64,000 nucleotides of DNA from CAIQJJ01 sp049325275 (GCA_049325275.1 JBMOLU010000090.1:68307-132306), one strand, 5' to 3'. Shown: positions 26,382-34,925, counted from the stretch's first letter. The notes: generated by a model not told the origin, from the sequence alone. A program made the numbers and translations.

Positions 26382-27419
26382 ATGAAAAACTGGATACGCA
26401 AATACTGGATGTTCGTGTTGGGGTTGGTGATCAGCGCCGTTTTTGTCTATTCTGCCGCCAGAAAACTGGAATGGGATGCTTTCTTTCTGGCCATACGAAG
26501 CGCCAACTATTGGTGGTTGATCCCGGGTGTAGGGATGTACCTGATCGGGTTGTGGGTGCGCGCCTGGCGCTGGCACTACCTCTTACGCCCGGTAAAGCCG
26601 GTCTCTACCAAAGTGATGTTTCCCATTGTTACCATCGGCTACATGGGCAACAACGTTTATCCGGCGCGTGCCGGTGAAATTCTACGTGCTGTGATCCTCA
26701 AACGGCGTGAAGGCGTGCCCATATCGGCATCGTTCGCCACCATTATCGTCGAGCGCATTTTCGACGGCGTCGTGATGCTGGCGTTTATTTTCGTCAACCT
26801 TGGGGAGCTATCTCGCCTGACAAGTTTTTCGATCCCCGTGGCAGGTTTCGACATCGGACTGCAAGATCTGGCCGTGTGGGGCAGCATCGCTTTCTTTGGT
26901 GCACTTGTCGTCTTCCTGCTGGCCGCCATGTTTCCGAAAATAACGGAAAGGTTGCTGGCCTGGGGCGTGGCGCACTTCTTGCCAGAAAAGTTACGCCCAA
27001 ATGTGATGGGCGTATCGATGCGCTTTTTGAACGGGTTAGAATCGCTGCGTTCGCCCCTGGAAGCGCTGATGATTTTTCTCACGTCGGTGGTGATATGGCT
27101 GCTGGAAACGGGGAAATACTGGTTCGTGATGCATGCCTTTGATTTCAGCGTTGGTTTTTTTGGCCTGATGTTGATGAACGGCGTGGTCAACCTGGCAATC
27201 ACGCTGCCCGGTGCGCCCGGCTATGTGGGCACCTTCGATGCGCCCGGCATTGCCGTATTGTCGGCCTACGGCGTCGACGTAAACGTAGCCGCCGGCTATA
27301 CGGTTGTCCTTCACGTCGCTTTGTGGGTTGTACCGACGCTGCTTGGCGCCTACTACCTGGCGCGTGAGGGCATCGGCTGGCGTGGGAAAGATATCGAGAA
27401 GCTAAAAGATGAAGGTTAA
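26382..27419 (+). CDS. Flippase-like integral membrane protein (LPG synthase TM family)
   Basis: A 345-residue polytopic protein (about seven or eight helices) of the UPF0104 / lysylphosphatidylglycerol-synthase transmembrane family. The family motifs WRWHYLLRP, GYMGNNVYPARAGEILRAVILKRR and TIIVERIFDGVVML are clear. Members are thought to act in lipid or glycolipid translocation, and the exact cargo is unknown. A TAAAAT element ends 7 nt before the ATG and no Shine-Dalgarno is present, so a leaderless mRNA is possible. It is followed by an FAD oxidoreductase gene 54 nt downstream, likely in the same transcript. Confidence 0.82.
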   Translation: MKNWIRKYWMFVLGLVISAVFVYSAARKLEWDAFFLAIRSANYWWLIPGVGMYLIGLWVRAWRWHYLLRPVKPVSTKVMFPIVTIGYMGNNVYPARAGEILRAVILKRREGVPISASFATIIVERIFDGVVMLAFIFVNLGELSRLTSFSIPVAGFDIGLQDLAVWGSIAFFGALVVFLLAAMFPKITERLLAWGVAHFLPEKLRPNVMGVSMRFLNGLESLRSPLEALMIFLTSVVIWLLETGKYWFVMHAFDFSVGFFGLMLMNGVVNLAITLPGAPGYVGTFDAPGIAVLSAYGVDVNVAAGYTVVLHVALWVVPTLLGAYYLAREGIGWRGKDIEKLKDEG

Positions 27420-27473
27420 GACACTGTTCGCCACGAGCAAGCGCCATCAAAAAACCAGCCGGGAGGCCATTCG

Positions 27474-28784
27474 ATGAAGAACAAGATTGCAATTTTGGGG
27501 GCCGGACTGGGGGGGATGAGTGCTGCCTATGACCTGGTCCGGGCAGGGCACGATGTGACGATTTACGAAGCCGCCGATTTCGTCGGGGGTCTGGCCTCCG
27601 GCTTCAAAGAACCCCATTGGGACTGGTCCGTAGAAAAGTTTTACCATCACTGGTTTGCTTCCGACAAACACATGCTGGGGCTGATCGACGAGTTGGGCTG
27701 GCGCGAAAAGGTTATCTTTCCGCGGCCTTATACGGTGATGTATCACCAAGGGAAATTCTATCCCTTCGACGCCATTCCGCAGATGGCACTATACCCCGGC
27801 CTGGGATGGGGCTTGAACAAAGTCCGTTTCGGCTTCGTCGGACTGTATCTGAAGCTGACCAACAACTGGCAGGCGCTGGAAAAACACACCGTCGATAGTT
27901 GGATGCGTAAGTGGGCTGGCAACCGGGTCTACGAAACCATGTGGGAACCGATGATGATCGGCAAGTTTGGCGAGCGTTACGCCAAACAGGTTAACATGGC
28001 CTGGCTGTGGGCGCGCATCAAGTCGCGTACCACGCGCCTGGGCACCTTCATGGGCGGCTTCCAGGCGTTTGCCGACGGCTTTGCCGAAAAACTGCGCCAA
28101 CTGGGGGTAAAAATCCACCTTACTTCCCCGGTTGCACGCATTACGCCGGCCGAGGGTGGCGGGCTTACGCTGGAGACCCCCACCGGTCCCGAGACATTCG
28201 ATCGGTGCCTGGTAACCACTTCACCGGGGCTGTTCTCGAAGCTGGCCCCCGATCTGCCGCAAGATTACTTACAGGGTTTGCTCAATTTGAAGAATATGGG
28301 CGCCGTGGTGATGGTGCTTTCGCTCAATCACCGCCTCTCTGAAGAGGGCTATTATTGGTATAACATTCCCAAGTCGGCAGGCTTCCCTTTCCTGGCGCTG
28401 GTCGAACACACTAACTACCTCTCACCCGATTACTTCGGCGGCGACCACATCGTTTACGTCGGTGACTACCTCGAAAACGGCCACGAATACTTCCACCTCA
28501 GCCAAGATGAACTGCTGGCCCGTTACCTGCCATCGTTCTCACGCTTCAACCCCAGCTTCAGCCCCGACTGGGTCAAGAAAACCTGGCTGTTCCGCACCAA
28601 TTATGCCCAACCGATCCCGTTGGTCGATCACTCCCAAAACATCCCCGCTATCCAGACCCCGATTCACGGGTTATATTTCGCGAGCATGAGCCAGGTTTAT
28701 CCCTGGGATCGCGGTACGAACTTTGCCGTTGAAATCGGGCGCCGGGCAGCGCAGTTGATGCTTTCACCAGAAAAAACCGGGTAA
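27474..28784 (+). CDS. FAD-dependent oxidoreductase (amine oxidase-like)
   Basis: A 436-residue flavoprotein. The N-terminal dinucleotide-binding signature is AILGAGLGGMSAAYDLVRAGHDVTIYEA (split here as GAGLGGMSAAYDL) followed by GGLASGF, the amine-oxidase/protoporphyrinogen-oxidase fold. The C-terminal FAD block reads GLYFASMSQVYPWDRGTNFAVEIGRRAA. Proteins of this type next to lipid flippases or glycosyltransferases often oxidise isoprenoid or sugar-linked lipids, but the substrate here is not determined. GGGAGG sits upstream of the start. Confidence 0.8.
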   Translation: MKNKIAILGAGLGGMSAAYDLVRAGHDVTIYEAADFVGGLASGFKEPHWDWSVEKFYHHWFASDKHMLGLIDELGWREKVIFPRPYTVMYHQGKFYPFDAIPQMALYPGLGWGLNKVRFGFVGLYLKLTNNWQALEKHTVDSWMRKWAGNRVYETMWEPMMIGKFGERYAKQVNMAWLWARIKSRTTRLGTFMGGFQAFADGFAEKLRQLGVKIHLTSPVARITPAEGGGLTLETPTGPETFDRCLVTTSPGLFSKLAPDLPQDYLQGLLNLKNMGAVVMVLSLNHRLSEEGYYWYNIPKSAGFPFLALVEHTNYLSPDYFGGDHIVYVGDYLENGHEYFHLSQDELLARYLPSFSRFNPSFSPDWVKKTWLFRTNYAQPIPLVDHSQNIPAIQTPIHGLYFASMSQVYPWDRGTNFAVEIGRRAAQLMLSPEKTG

Positions 28785-28826
28785 AATACTCCCCGGAATC
28801 AAACTATATCTTTTTTGGAGGCAGCT

Positions 28827-30032
28827 ATGGCAAATATCAAGAAGACAAAGGGCGTGATCGGTATCCTGACCGGTGGCGGTGATGTTCCGGGGTTGAATCC
28901 GGCCATCCGCGCCGTCACGATCCGCGCCTTGCGTGAGGGATACAAAGTGATCGGTTTGCGCCGCGGTTGGGGTGGTGTGACCGAGATTATCCGTGACGAG
29001 AAGCACGACAACAGCAACAACTTCCAGGTCCTCACTGAAGAGGTCGTCAACCGCGCCGGCCGTACGGGCGGCACCTTCCTGCACACGTCCCGCACCAACC
29101 CGCCCAAGGTCAAAAAAGACGCCGTGCCAGAGCACCTCAAGGAAACATACAACGCCGATATCAACGATCTTACGCCCGAAGTACTCAAAAACCTGGAATG
29201 GCTCGGCATCGACTACCTGATCCCGATCGGCGGCGACGACACCTTGAGCTATGGCGTACGCCTGTACCGTGAAGGGTTCAAGGTTGTGGCCCTGCCAAAG
29301 ACCATGGACAACGACGTACCCGGCACCGATTACTGCATCGGCTTCAGCACCTGTGTCACGCGCACGATCCAGATGACAAACAGCCTGCGCACTTCGGCGG
29401 GTTCTCACGAACGCCTGCTGGTTCTGGAAGTTTTCGGACGCTACGCCGGTTACACAGCCTTGCTGCCCACCATGGCCGGCGCCGCCAACCGCTGCGTCAT
29501 TCCCGAGCACAAGTTCAGCGTCGAACGCCTGGCCGAACTGCTGGTTGCCGATCGCAACCGCAACCCAAGCAGGTACTCGGTGGTGCTCGTTTCGGAAGGC
29601 GCCATGTTCGACGAAGCCGATCAAATGGTCTTTCAGGATGCCCGCACCGATGCTTACGGCCACGCCAAGCTGGGCGGCATCGGCGATCTGGTTTCCAAGA
29701 AACTGGAAGAGCTTTCGCCGAAATACAACAACGGCCAATCCGTTCACATCATCAACCAGAAACTGGGCTACATGGTGCGCGGCGGCGATCCCGATGCCAT
29801 CGATTCGATCGTCCCCATGGCGTACGGCAACCTGGCCCTCGACCTGATCCTGAAGGGCGTTCACGGCCGCCTGGTTGTTCTCAAGAACGGCCGCTACGAC
29901 AACGTGCCGATCGACGTGGTCACCAGCACCAAGAAGCTGGTCGATGTCAAGAAATTCTACAACACCGACCGCCTGCGCCCGAACTACGAAAGCTTCGAGA
30001 TGAAGCCGCTCTTCATCATGACCAGCGAGTAA
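28827..30032 (+). CDS. pfkA: 6-phosphofructokinase, PPi-type active site
   Basis: A 401-residue phosphofructokinase. GGAGG (28817-28821) precedes the ATG at 28827. The in-frame TTG at 28815 overlaps it. Two positions decide phosphoryl-donor preference. The phosphate-loop reads GGDDT with D138 (G in ATP enzymes such as E. coli Pfk position 104), and the catalytic stretch reads PKTMDND with K158 (G at E. coli 124). Asp plus Lys is the pattern of pyrophosphate-dependent enzymes, so reversible PPi-driven glycolysis/gluconeogenesis is likely. Other landmarks: LTGGGDVPGLNPAI and the MAGAANRCVIPE region. PPi use is inference from these residues. Confidence 0.9.
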   Translation: MANIKKTKGVIGILTGGGDVPGLNPAIRAVTIRALREGYKVIGLRRGWGGVTEIIRDEKHDNSNNFQVLTEEVVNRAGRTGGTFLHTSRTNPPKVKKDAVPEHLKETYNADINDLTPEVLKNLEWLGIDYLIPIGGDDTLSYGVRLYREGFKVVALPKTMDNDVPGTDYCIGFSTCVTRTIQMTNSLRTSAGSHERLLVLEVFGRYAGYTALLPTMAGAANRCVIPEHKFSVERLAELLVADRNRNPSRYSVVLVSEGAMFDEADQMVFQDARTDAYGHAKLGGIGDLVSKKLEELSPKYNNGQSVHIINQKLGYMVRGGDPDAIDSIVPMAYGNLALDLILKGVHGRLVVLKNGRYDNVPIDVVTSTKKLVDVKKFYNTDRLRPNYESFEMKPLFIMTSE

Positions 30033-30082
30033 CCGAAGACTCGTTTCGAAGGCTTTCCCACGAAACTGGCGTATTTTCGCCC

Positions 30083-30111
30083 TTGCCGACAGGCCCGGCG
30101 TCATTTATAAT
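30083..30111 (+). promoter_or_regulatory. Promoter of tRNA-Val
   Basis: TTGCCG (30083-30088) and TATAAT (30106-30111) with 17-nt spacing, ending 17 nt before the mature tRNA 5' end. This is a good housekeeping promoter. Confidence 0.7.
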
Positions 30112-30128
30112 ACGTGCCTGTCGGTTTT

Positions 30129-30206
30129 GGACGCGTAGCTCAGTTGGTTAGAGCGCATGTATCACACACATGAGGTTCGAGGGTTCGAGCCCCCCCGCGT
30201 CCACCA
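30129..30206 (+). tRNA. tRNA-Val (anticodon CAC)
   Basis: A complete cloverleaf with encoded CCA. The acceptor stem is GGACGCG/CGCGTCC, the D stem GCTC/GAGC, and the anticodon stem CATGT/ACATG with loop ATCACAC, giving anticodon CAC (reads GUG). The T loop is TTCGAGC. The T stem GAGGG/CCCCC has one A-C mismatch (second pair), and the variable loop is 6 nt. It has its own promoter and terminator. Confidence 0.93.
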
Positions 30207-30240
30207 AAACAGCCCCGTCCAGTGCGGGGCTGTTTGCTTG
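30207..30240 (+). terminator. Terminator of the tRNA-Val gene
   Basis: AAACAGCCCCG (30207-30217) pairs with CGGGGCTGTTT (30225-30235) around a 7-nt loop, then TTTGCTT. It begins directly after the CCA end and finishes 9 nt before the purM start. Confidence 0.8.
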
Positions 30241-30248
30241 GAGCACAC

Positions 30249-31361
30249 ATGCCTTCTCGAAAAACACTTACCTACAAAGAATCGGGCGTCGACTACAGCA
30301 AGATCGACCCGGCCAAGATCATGGCGCAGCAGTTCGCCCGTGCCACGGCCGGCAACCTGCAAACCGCCGGATTCGGCGAAATCGAAGCTAGCCGTGGTGA
30401 ATCAGCTTACGTGATAGATGTGGGTGATTTCTACCTGGCCTCGATTACCGAATGCCTGGGGACAAAATCGCTCGTGGCAGATGCCATGCGCGCCATCACC
30501 GGCCGCACTTACTACGACAGCATCGCCCAGGACACCATCGCCATGGCCGTCAACGACATCATTACCGTCGGCGCCAGGCCCTTGAGCGTGCATGCCTACT
30601 GGGCCGCCGGCAGCGCCGCCTGGTTCGACGACGAAGCCCGGATGCAGGATCTAATCACCGGCTGGCAGCGCGCCTGCAATGCAAGCGGCGTTTCATGGGG
30701 CGGTGGCGAGACTCCCAGCCTGGCCGGCGTGGTGCAGCCCGAGGCCATCGATCTGGCTGCTTCGTGCGTCGGTATCATCCAGCCGAAGGAGCGCCTGACG
30801 CTGGGGAACAGGCTCCAGGTCGGCGATGCGATCGTTCTATTCGAAAGCAGCGGCATTCACGCCAATGGAATCAGCCTGGCCCGCAAACTGGCCGAGCGCC
30901 TGGCGGCGGGCTATGCCACGCCCATTACAGACGGCCGCCTTTACGGCGAAGCCCTGCTCGATCCCACCATCCTTTATCCGCAGGTGACGGAGGCCATCTT
31001 CAAGGCGGGCGTGGACGTTCACTACATCGCCAATATTACCGGGCACGGATGGCGCAAGCTGATGCGCCATCCGGGTGAATTCACATACCGGGTGACCGGC
31101 ATCCCGCCTGTACCGCCTGTCTTGCAATTCATCACCGAGCAGGCCGGGCTGGACCCTGCGGAAGCGTACGGCAGCCTCAACATGGGCGCCGGTTTCGCTC
31201 TCTTTGTCCCGCCCGGGGAAGCAGAAACAGTGCGTTCTGTGGCCGAAGCCTGCGGGATAAGTGCTTTTTCGGCCGGTGTGGTCGAAGCCGGGCCAAAGCA
31301 AGTGCTGATCGAACCTTTGGATGTAACCTATGCCGCGCATAGTTTGCATCTGAGAGGGTGA
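30249..31361 (+). CDS. purM: Phosphoribosylformylglycinamidine cyclo-ligase (AIR synthase)
   Basis: A 370-residue PurM-family protein, which closes the imidazole ring to AIR in purine synthesis using ATP. Landmarks are TYKESGVDYSKID, ECLGTKSLV, AVNDIITVGARPL, GGGETPSLAG and SSGIHANGISLAR, and a C-terminal NITGHGWRKLMR and NMGAGFALFVPP. Several blocks differ from common PurM (for example GGGETPSLAG where GGETAEMPG is usual, and a longer N-terminal helix), so it belongs to a divergent subgroup and another ATP-dependent cyclo-ligase-like function is possible. Start ATG 30249 has GGAGC 8 nt upstream. No other purine gene is nearby. Confidence 0.8.
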   Translation: MPSRKTLTYKESGVDYSKIDPAKIMAQQFARATAGNLQTAGFGEIEASRGESAYVIDVGDFYLASITECLGTKSLVADAMRAITGRTYYDSIAQDTIAMAVNDIITVGARPLSVHAYWAAGSAAWFDDEARMQDLITGWQRACNASGVSWGGGETPSLAGVVQPEAIDLAASCVGIIQPKERLTLGNRLQVGDAIVLFESSGIHANGISLARKLAERLAAGYATPITDGRLYGEALLDPTILYPQVTEAIFKAGVDVHYIANITGHGWRKLMRHPGEFTYRVTGIPPVPPVLQFITEQAGLDPAEAYGSLNMGAGFALFVPPGEAETVRSVAEACGISAFSAGVVEAGPKQVLIEPLDVTYAAHSLHLRG

Positions 31362-31365
31362 CAGA

Positions 31366-31410
31366 AGAAAAAGCGGTGGACTGTGCAGAACACCAGTCCA
31401 CCGCTTTGTT
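31366..31410. terminator. Bidirectional terminator between purM and a membrane protein gene
   Basis: AAAGCGGTGGACTG (31370-31383) pairs perfectly with CAGTCCACCGCTTT (31394-31407) around a 10-nt loop. A-rich on the left and T-ending on the right, it serves convergent genes. Confidence 0.85.
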
Positions 31411-31447
31411 GCAGGGATAGCACCCGGGCCGGGAGGTTTCTTCCTTT

Positions 31448-32218
31448 TCACCGCCGCACCTGCGAGCCGGGCCGAGGCGTACGAGCCGTTGCAGCTACAT
31501 CATGGTAGGTTGGTTCGGGACGTGAGTAACCAGCGTTGTAATCGTTTTGAATTTGAGGTTTGGGCGCCGGGTTGTAGTGTTGCCGGGTAGGACCAGACAT
31601 GGAACGGCCAGCAGGTTGCAGAGGACGCTGCTGCGGCTTGTACCCACCATAGGCTGTCGCCGTTGACGCGCCTGTATGGTTGGTGGCATAAGGGGAGTGT
31701 CGTGTGTTGGGACGGGCATCCTGCCACATAAGATGTTCTCCGGCAACGGAAAATGTGCCAATGATCAAGATGCGGATCACCCATACCATGATCGCTACGA
31801 AGACGGGCACGATTTTCACCAGTGTTTGCTGGGCAACGACGGCACCGCCGGAGGTTTGATGGTTGACAATCGCCACTGACACCCCCCACCAGGTCAGAAT
31901 GGCGTTCATGCCTGCCGCCAGGAGCCATGCACCAAACAGGTACCAGACTTCGGCAGGTTCGTCTTTCCCTTTCTCGGGTGTGAACAGGCGGGCAATTCCG
32001 GCAAAGTCGATGCCGCAGAAGGCAATCGCCAAAATGGTTGCCCAGCGAATGCCCATGAACTTCAAGTCACCGATCAAATCGCTTAAGGAAAACTCCGTGC
32101 TGCTGTAATTGAAGGCTTCGAAAGCGATCAGCGCCATGAAGATTAGCCCACCCACAACCATGTTGCGTGAGATGGGCAATTGGGGAAGTTTAACAGCTTG
32201 ATTCTTATAAGTAGACAT
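31448..32218 (-). CDS. Membrane protein with disordered tail, function unknown
   Basis: A 256-residue protein with about four transmembrane helices (roughly 22-40, 58-80, 92-115 and 133-155). A long polar tail (about 165-256) rich in Pro, Gln, Arg, Tyr and Asn is likely disordered and cytoplasmic or wall-facing. I recognise no catalytic motif. AGGAGGT lies 5 nt upstream of the start ATG. It is divergent from the GH1 gene across a 274-bp region that holds a putative operator. Its function is not assigned. Confidence 0.6.
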   Translation of the reverse strand: MSTYKNQAVKLPQLPISRNMVVGGLIFMALIAFEAFNYSSTEFSLSDLIGDLKFMGIRWATILAIAFCGIDFAGIARLFTPEKGKDEPAEVWYLFGAWLLAAGMNAILTWWGVSVAIVNHQTSGGAVVAQQTLVKIVPVFVAIMVWVIRILIIGTFSVAGEHLMWQDARPNTRHSPYATNHTGASTATAYGGYKPQQRPLQPAGRSMSGPTRQHYNPAPKPQIQNDYNAGYSRPEPTYHDVAATARTPRPGSQVRR

Positions 32219-32382
32219 TGGGACCTCCTGAAGATGAGCCAGGCAATTTCAGAACTCTCAACAGGCGCGCAGAAAAAGCCAGGCCGGAAACGAAGGAAAG
32301 TGAAGGGGAGAACGGTTGTCGGACGGATGAGGAACACTAATCTTCAGCAGGTACCTGAACATCGAGCAAGTTATTGCATTCG

Positions 32383-32410
32383 AATGTTCTCACATCAAAT
32401 ATAGAACATT
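32383..32410. promoter_or_regulatory. Operator-like inverted repeat between divergent genes
   Basis: AATGTTCT (32383-32390) and AGAACATT (32403-32410) form an 8-bp perfect inverted repeat with starts 20 nt apart, about two helical turns, as expected for a dimeric regulator. It lies about 40 nt upstream of the GH1 promoter. The cognate regulator is not known. Confidence 0.45.
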
Positions 32411-32448
32411 TGGTCTAAAATGTCAAGAGGCTTGCAAAAACTTAAGGT

Positions 32449-32476
32449 TTGCAAAAACCGGCCGGGAAAGTACAAT
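32449..32476 (+). promoter_or_regulatory. Promoter of the GH1 glycosidase gene
   Basis: TTGCAA (32449-32454) and TACAAT (32471-32476) with 16-nt spacing. The -35 is the second of two TTGCAAAAAC direct repeats (32432-32441 and 32449-32458, 17 nt apart), which could be an activator site. Confidence 0.55.
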
Positions 32477-32492
32477 TCATTCAGGAGCGCGC

Positions 32493-33833
32493 ATGATACA
32501 AGCAACGTTTACTTTTCCGCGGGGCTTTTTGTGGGGTACGGCAACGGCCGCACACCAGGTCGAAGGCAATAACCGCAACAATCAATGGTGGGCCTGGGAA
32601 CTGGAGATGGGCCGCATCGCCCAGGGGCATAAATCAGGCCTGGCGTGTGACTGGTGGGGAGGCCGCTGGCGCGAGGACTTCGACCGCGCCGCCGAAGGCC
32701 ACCAAAACGCGCATCGCCTTTCTATCGAATGGAGCCGCATCCAGCCGGAACCGAACCGCTGGGATGAAGACGCCCTCGACCGCTATCGCGACATGCTGCG
32801 TGGCCTCACCGAACGCGGGTTGACCCCAATGGTGACGCTCCATCACTTCACCAATCCTTTCTGGATGGCGGAAGTGGGTGGCTGGGAAAATCCCAAAAGC
32901 CCGGCGCTCTTTGCCGCTTTTGTACGCAAAGCCGTGGAAGCGCTCAAGGAATACGCCAGCCTGTGGTGTACGATCAATGAACCCAATGTCTACGCGACGG
33001 CAGCCTACCAACTGGGCACGTTTCCGCCCGGCGAAAAAAGCCTGCATAAGTTCTTGTTGGTGACGGAAAACCTGCTGCGCGGGCACGCCATGGCTTATCA
33101 AATCATCCACGAAATCCAAGCCCAGGCGCGCGTCGGGCTGGCGCTCAACTACCGCTCGTTCCAACCTTACCGGCATTGGTCACCGCTGGACATCGGCGTC
33201 GCCCGCTTCCAGGCTCATCATTTCAACCACCTGGTACCCCAGGTTTTACATCGCGGGCGTGCGCTTACCGCCATGGGCATGTTAAACATTCCGCAGGCCA
33301 AAGGAACGCAAGATTTTCTAGGAATCAATTACTACACCCGCGATCAGGTCACTTTTGCGCCGCTCAAACCGGGGGAGCTGTTTGCCCGCCGTTTTTATCG
33401 ACCCGAAGCGGCCTTGAGCGATACCGGCTACCTGGCCAACGAGCCAGAAGGCCTGTTCGAAGCGCTGCGCTGGGCCAACCAGTTCGGCGTACCGGTGATC
33501 GTCGCCGAAAACGGGATCGAAGATGCCACCGATCGCCTGCGCCCGCGCTATCTGGTCGAACACATTCACCAGTTGTGGCAGGCCCTCAACTACAACGTTC
33601 CCATCAAAGGCTATTTCCATTGGACGTTGGTCGACAACTTCGAATGGGAACGCGGCTGGACGCAGCGCTTCGGCCTGTGGGAACTGGATGTGAACACACA
33701 GGCACGGCGCAAGCGTCCCTGCGCCGACCTCTACGCCGAGATATGCCGCCAGAACGCCCTCACTTCAGAGATGGTAGAGAAGTACGCGCCTGAAGCGTTC
33801 GATGCGATGTTTCCACAACCTGGCGAGATATAG
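32493..33833 (+). CDS. Glycoside hydrolase family 1 (beta-glucosidase-like)
   Basis: A 446-residue cytoplasmic retaining beta-glycosidase. The N-terminal GH1 signature is FPRGFLWGTATAAHQVEGN. Acid/base E163 is in TINEPN and nucleophile E339 is in VIVAENGIED. FHWTLVDNFEWERGW, the aglycone/glycone pocket, is also present. Exact specificity (glucosides, galactosides, fucosides) cannot be told from sequence. There is no signal peptide, so it would act on imported disaccharides, possibly those released by the secreted xylanase or other polymers. AGGAG sits before the ATG. The gene stands alone with its own promoter. Confidence 0.92.
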   Translation: MIQATFTFPRGFLWGTATAAHQVEGNNRNNQWWAWELEMGRIAQGHKSGLACDWWGGRWREDFDRAAEGHQNAHRLSIEWSRIQPEPNRWDEDALDRYRDMLRGLTERGLTPMVTLHHFTNPFWMAEVGGWENPKSPALFAAFVRKAVEALKEYASLWCTINEPNVYATAAYQLGTFPPGEKSLHKFLLVTENLLRGHAMAYQIIHEIQAQARVGLALNYRSFQPYRHWSPLDIGVARFQAHHFNHLVPQVLHRGRALTAMGMLNIPQAKGTQDFLGINYYTRDQVTFAPLKPGELFARRFYRPEAALSDTGYLANEPEGLFEALRWANQFGVPVIVAENGIEDATDRLRPRYLVEHIHQLWQALNYNVPIKGYFHWTLVDNFEWERGWTQRFGLWELDVNTQARRKRPCADLYAEICRQNALTSEMVEKYAPEAFDAMFPQPGEI

Positions 33834-33866
33834 TGGCATCCCGACACGCCTAACACCTGGAGGCAG

Positions 33867-34035
33867 ATGATGGCGATTGCGCCTCCGCTCGCACAATGCA
33901 AACATGTTCCGGTGCCCCTCTCAAACGAACGGCGGCGTATTACCGTGCGCGAATATCGGCAGATGTATCAAGCAGGGATTTTCCATGAAGACGGCGGATG
34001 TAACCGTGTCAGCAGATGAACTCTTGGGATGAGGT
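33867..34035 (+). pseudogene. Relic of a Uma2-family (DUF820) nuclease gene
   Basis: An intact short frame from ATG 33867 (ribosome site GGAGG at 33859-33863) reads 50 residues to a stop at 34017-34019. Residues about 25-43 (ITVREYRQMYQAGIFHEDG) match the conserved start of Uma2 proteins, whose consensus continues ...DRVELI. Past that point, pieces reading R-V and E-L-L-G lie close by but in different frames, so the gene has decayed by small indels and deletion of the rest. Uma2 genes are typically multicopy in Chloroflexota and cyanobacteria. Assignment is from memory of the family pattern. Confidence 0.6.
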
Positions 34036-34061
34036 CTGAGCGTTGGCAGGTTTTTAAAAAC

Positions 34062-34115
34062 GGCTCTCCCGGCTTCGCGTGAAAAGGATTCTTCACGCTC
34101 AACCCGGAAGACCCT
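34062..34115 (+). repeat. Dispersed hairpin repeat, copy 1
   Basis: Begins GGCTCTCCCGGCTTCGC and ends in AACCCGGAAG plus ACCC. It is the inverted partner of the copy at 35201-35258, and the two flank yhhQ. Copy 1 lacks a short internal CGGGAAAGG block. Confidence 0.55.
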
Positions 34116-34135
34116 TAAGAAATCACAGCGCTTTT

Positions 34136-34888
34136 TCAGACCTGGAAAGGGTTGAAATCGGTGCCGATATCGTACACGTCCACACCCTCAGCGCGTTTCA
34201 GCCCATCGACGGCCAGGTAAGTGACGGGCGTCATCACGGCTTCGACGGCGCACTTGAACAGGTAATTGGTCAAAACCAGGACGAGGAACAAACTCCAGGG
34301 AAAAACGCCAAACAGGCAGGCGACGACAAAAAAAGCCACCGTATCGACCACCTGCCCGACCAGCGTGCTGCCAATGGTGCGCGCCCACAGTCGCCGCCCG
34401 CGGGTGGCGATTTTCATCTTCGCCAGGACGAACGAATTGGCAAACTCCCCCCCCCAGTACCCGGCCAGGCTCGCCAGCACGATCCCACCGCTGCTGATGC
34501 CCCCTAAAATAGCGACGTAAGCGCTTTGCCCGGCGTATCCCTGCCACTGCGCTTCACCCGGCAAAACCCTGACGAGAGCAAAGACCAGCGCCGTCAACAT
34601 CAAACAGCCGAAACCCAGCCAGATCACGCGCCGCGAACGACGGTAGCCGTAGACTTCGGTGAGAATATCCCCAAAGATATAGCTGACCGGAAAGAGCAGC
34701 GTACCGGCATCGAAAGCGGCTCGCAGATCGGTGCGGCCGAAGAAATCGAAACCCAAATCGATGATCTTGGCCGACGAAGCAATATTGCTGACCACCAGCA
34801 CGGTGACGAAGACGGCCGTGATAACGTCGATGTACCTGAACGGATAATTTTCCTCCCGCCCAGCTTGCTGACTTGTTGCCTGATTCAT
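34136..34888 (-). CDS. yhhQ: Queuosine precursor transporter (VUT family)
   Basis: A 250-residue polytopic membrane protein of the YhhQ/VUT family, which imports queuosine precursors (preQ0/preQ1). Six or more helices are evident. Family landmarks are DAGTLLFPVSYIFGDILTEVYGYRRSRRVIW and the C-terminal stretch GQVVDTVAFFVVA...LTNYLFK. It starts at 34888 with AGGAG 9 nt upstream. The gene is isolated, with no queuosine synthesis genes nearby. It is preceded by a structured upstream region (34926-34997), but I do not see a preQ1 riboswitch signature there. Confidence 0.92.
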   Translation of the reverse strand: MNQATSQQAGREENYPFRYIDVITAVFVTVLVVSNIASSAKIIDLGFDFFGRTDLRAAFDAGTLLFPVSYIFGDILTEVYGYRRSRRVIWLGFGCLMLTALVFALVRVLPGEAQWQGYAGQSAYVAILGGISSGGIVLASLAGYWGGEFANSFVLAKMKIATRGRRLWARTIGSTLVGQVVDTVAFFVVACLFGVFPWSLFLVLVLTNYLFKCAVEAVMTPVTYLAVDGLKRAEGVDVYDIGTDFNPFQV

Positions 34889-34925
34889 TTCTTAAACTCC
34901 TGTTTTGTTGAGGCGGGTGTTCAGG

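Noticed and set aside
28764..30104. 446-residue minus-strand frame
   Set aside because: Antisense of the phosphofructokinase gene.
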